A stretch of DNA of 64,000 bases from Terribacillus sp. FSL K6-0262 (GTDB lineage Bacteria > Bacillota > Bacilli > Bacillales > Amphibacillaceae), in assembly GCF_037977385.1 (NCBI RefSeq), contig NZ_CP150277.1:3282031-3346030 (forward strand). The letters run 5' to 3'. The notes under the pieces were generated by a model that had not been told where the DNA came from, did not search any database, and saw only the letters and a list, made by a program, of their open reading frames with translations. The position numbers were made by a program, and so were the translations under genes. Below, in pieces: positions 62,980 through 64,000 of this stretch. The stretch's first letter is position 1, and the number at the start of each line of letters is the position of its first letter.

Positions 62980-63898
62980 GTTCCTCCTGGAAAGCCTCGT
63001 AAGGAGTTTTCCATCCTAATATTTTTCGCGGGCGATGATTAATTAGGTATAGTGCTTGGTGGATTTCATCTTCTGAAACAGAGGCTAAGTCTGTTTTCTT
63101 TGGGAAGAACTCCCGAAGCAGCCCGTTACTGTTTTCATTGGTTCCTCGCTGCCATGGGGCATACGGATCGGCAAAGTAAACCGAGATATCCATTTCATTT
63201 TCGATTTCTTGATAACAAGCAAATTCTTTCCCTCGATCTGTGGTCGCTGTCTTAAATATTTCCTTAGGCATAGAAGCTGCCACTTGTGAGATAGCTTCCT
63301 TCATAGAGCGTGCACTTCGATCGTTCATTTTAACTGCGAGAAAGAAACGCGTTTTGCGTTCGGCAAACGTTCCGAAGCATCCTTTACTTTTTCCACGGCT
63401 TGATACTACTGTATCTAGTTCCCAATGGCCTGCCGATTTTCGGTCCTTCACATCTTTTGGACGCTCCTTTATCGACGTACCAATATTGAATCGACCTCTC
63501 GTTTCCCGGGGTTTTTGCCTTTTTCCTTTTTGACGGAAGACCTGATGATCGACAGAGAATCGTCTTTGATTCATCCAACGATAGATGGTTTTGAAGCTGA
63601 TGATACCCAGCCTTCCTTGAATTTGTTCAGGTGACCAAGTGAGCTTTAATTTCTCCTCAATAACCACTCTAAGCTCTTCTTTCCATTTACCTTTAGGAAT
63701 ACAAAATTCCCGTCGTTTTTGATACATTCTGTCAGCAGAGTCAGCTTTATAGCTGCCCTCACTGTTACGCTCCAATTCTCTGGAAATAGTCGAATGGTGT
63801 CTCCCTAACTCCTTTGCGATACGACGTGCAGACCAGCCAAGCTTGTATAGTGTTTCTAGTTTTCCTCGTTCAATTGTAGTAAGATGGGAATAGCTCAT
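62963..63898 (-). CDS. IS30-family transposase
   Basis: A 311-residue transposase. The N-terminal part has two helix-turn-helix segments (TTIERGKLETLYKLGWSARR and RHHSTISRELERNSEG), and the C-terminal DDE domain has HWELDTVVSS, TTDRGKEFACY and NENSNGLLREFFPK. The frame is intact, so the element is potentially active. It has no link to neighbouring functions. Confidence 0.94.
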   Translation of the reverse strand: MSYSHLTTIERGKLETLYKLGWSARRIAKELGRHHSTISRELERNSEGSYKADSADRMYQKRREFCIPKGKWKEELRVVIEEKLKLTWSPEQIQGRLGIISFKTIYRWMNQRRFSVDHQVFRQKGKRQKPRETRGRFNIGTSIKERPKDVKDRKSAGHWELDTVVSSRGKSKGCFGTFAERKTRFFLAVKMNDRSARSMKEAISQVAASMPKEIFKTATTDRGKEFACYQEIENEMDISVYFADPYAPWQRGTNENSNGLLREFFPKKTDLASVSEDEIHQALYLINHRPRKILGWKTPYEAFQEELSHLD

Positions 63899-63974
63899 GT
63901 TTTCCTCCGTTTAAGATTAGGTATGGTAACTTCATCTTACACGAGGAAACATGGGCTTTTCTATTTTCAAAAGG

Positions 63975-64000
63975 TGTCGCACTTAATATTACAATTCATC
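63975..64000 (-). repeat. Right terminal inverted repeat of the IS30 element
   Basis: 26 bases up to the end of the window; read on the minus strand it ends in TGCGACA like the left repeat. Confidence 0.65.

Larger units (their letters stand above)
62954..64000 (-). mobile_element. IS30-family insertion sequence
   Basis: A 311-codon transposase (62963-63898) lies between imperfect inverted repeats: GATAGTTTGTCAATCTAAAT... at 62954-62979 and the inverted GATGAATTGTAATATTAAGT... at 63975-64000. Both end inward in TGCGACA. The right repeat runs to the last base of the window, so the element may extend a few bases more. The element sits just upstream of topB. Confidence 0.85.

Overview
The window is a chromosomal segment of an endospore-forming member of the Bacillaceae. 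The order asnS-dnaD-nth-ponA-recU-yppC, then yppE-cdd, ypsA-gpsB-rnpB-ypsC-ypwA and ypdQ-ypdP-csp follows the Bacillus subtilis chromosome. SASP-M, CotD and SpoVB-like genes show a sporulating lineage. Moderate GC, frequent TTG/GTG starts with strong GGAGG sites, and many genes of salt-tolerant Bacillaceae (Terribacillus/Virgibacillus-like) fit, but I cannot name the species from sequence alone. All identifications rest on motifs and remembered families; no database search was run.

Layout. 1-7.4 kb: end of asnS, dnaD-nth facing ponA-recU, a DUF2515 gene, a cryptic sspM, yppE-cdd. 7.4-8.1 kb: non-coding or decayed stretch. 8.1-14 kb: fni, cotD (SigK promoter), ypsA, gpsB, rnpB, ypsC, M32 carboxypeptidase. 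14-20 kb: lipoprotein, RNase HI-like protein, queuosine-precursor transporter, cold-shock gene with a structured leader, DUF72, HD hydrolase, thyA-dfrA, yozE. 20.1-24.2 kb: a tightly packed operon of a divergent PlsY, a GNAT-aminotransferase fusion and an LtaS-like transferase, which I regard as a possible undescribed envelope pathway. 24.4-38.5 kb: cystine symporter, SOS-box divergon (YolD-like/WYL-like), sbcDC, msrAB, TerC-like, AbrB-type permease, M14 peptidase, ferredoxin, acylphosphatase.

38.6-42.6 kb: Rieske oxidoreductase, then sqdB-sqdX, a complete two-step sulfolipid (SQDG) pathway preceded by 11-base-periodic TTAACA/TTTACA repeats that look like a PhoP box. This suggests phosphate-starvation-controlled replacement of phospholipid by sulfolipid. 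42.6-50 kb: quinone oxidoreductase, MerR-EamA pair with a 19-bp-spacer promoter, peptidoglycan-recycling genes nagZ-namZ, and AT-rich gaps. 50-54.8 kb: an ABC-F ribosome-protection gene with a short leader peptide and terminator (probable antibiotic-induced attenuation), then an M20 amidohydrolase with two membrane proteins. 55-64 kb: SpoVB-like flippase, nrnB, brnQ, aldo/keto reductase, topB, and an IS30-family element that ends at or just beyond the window edge.
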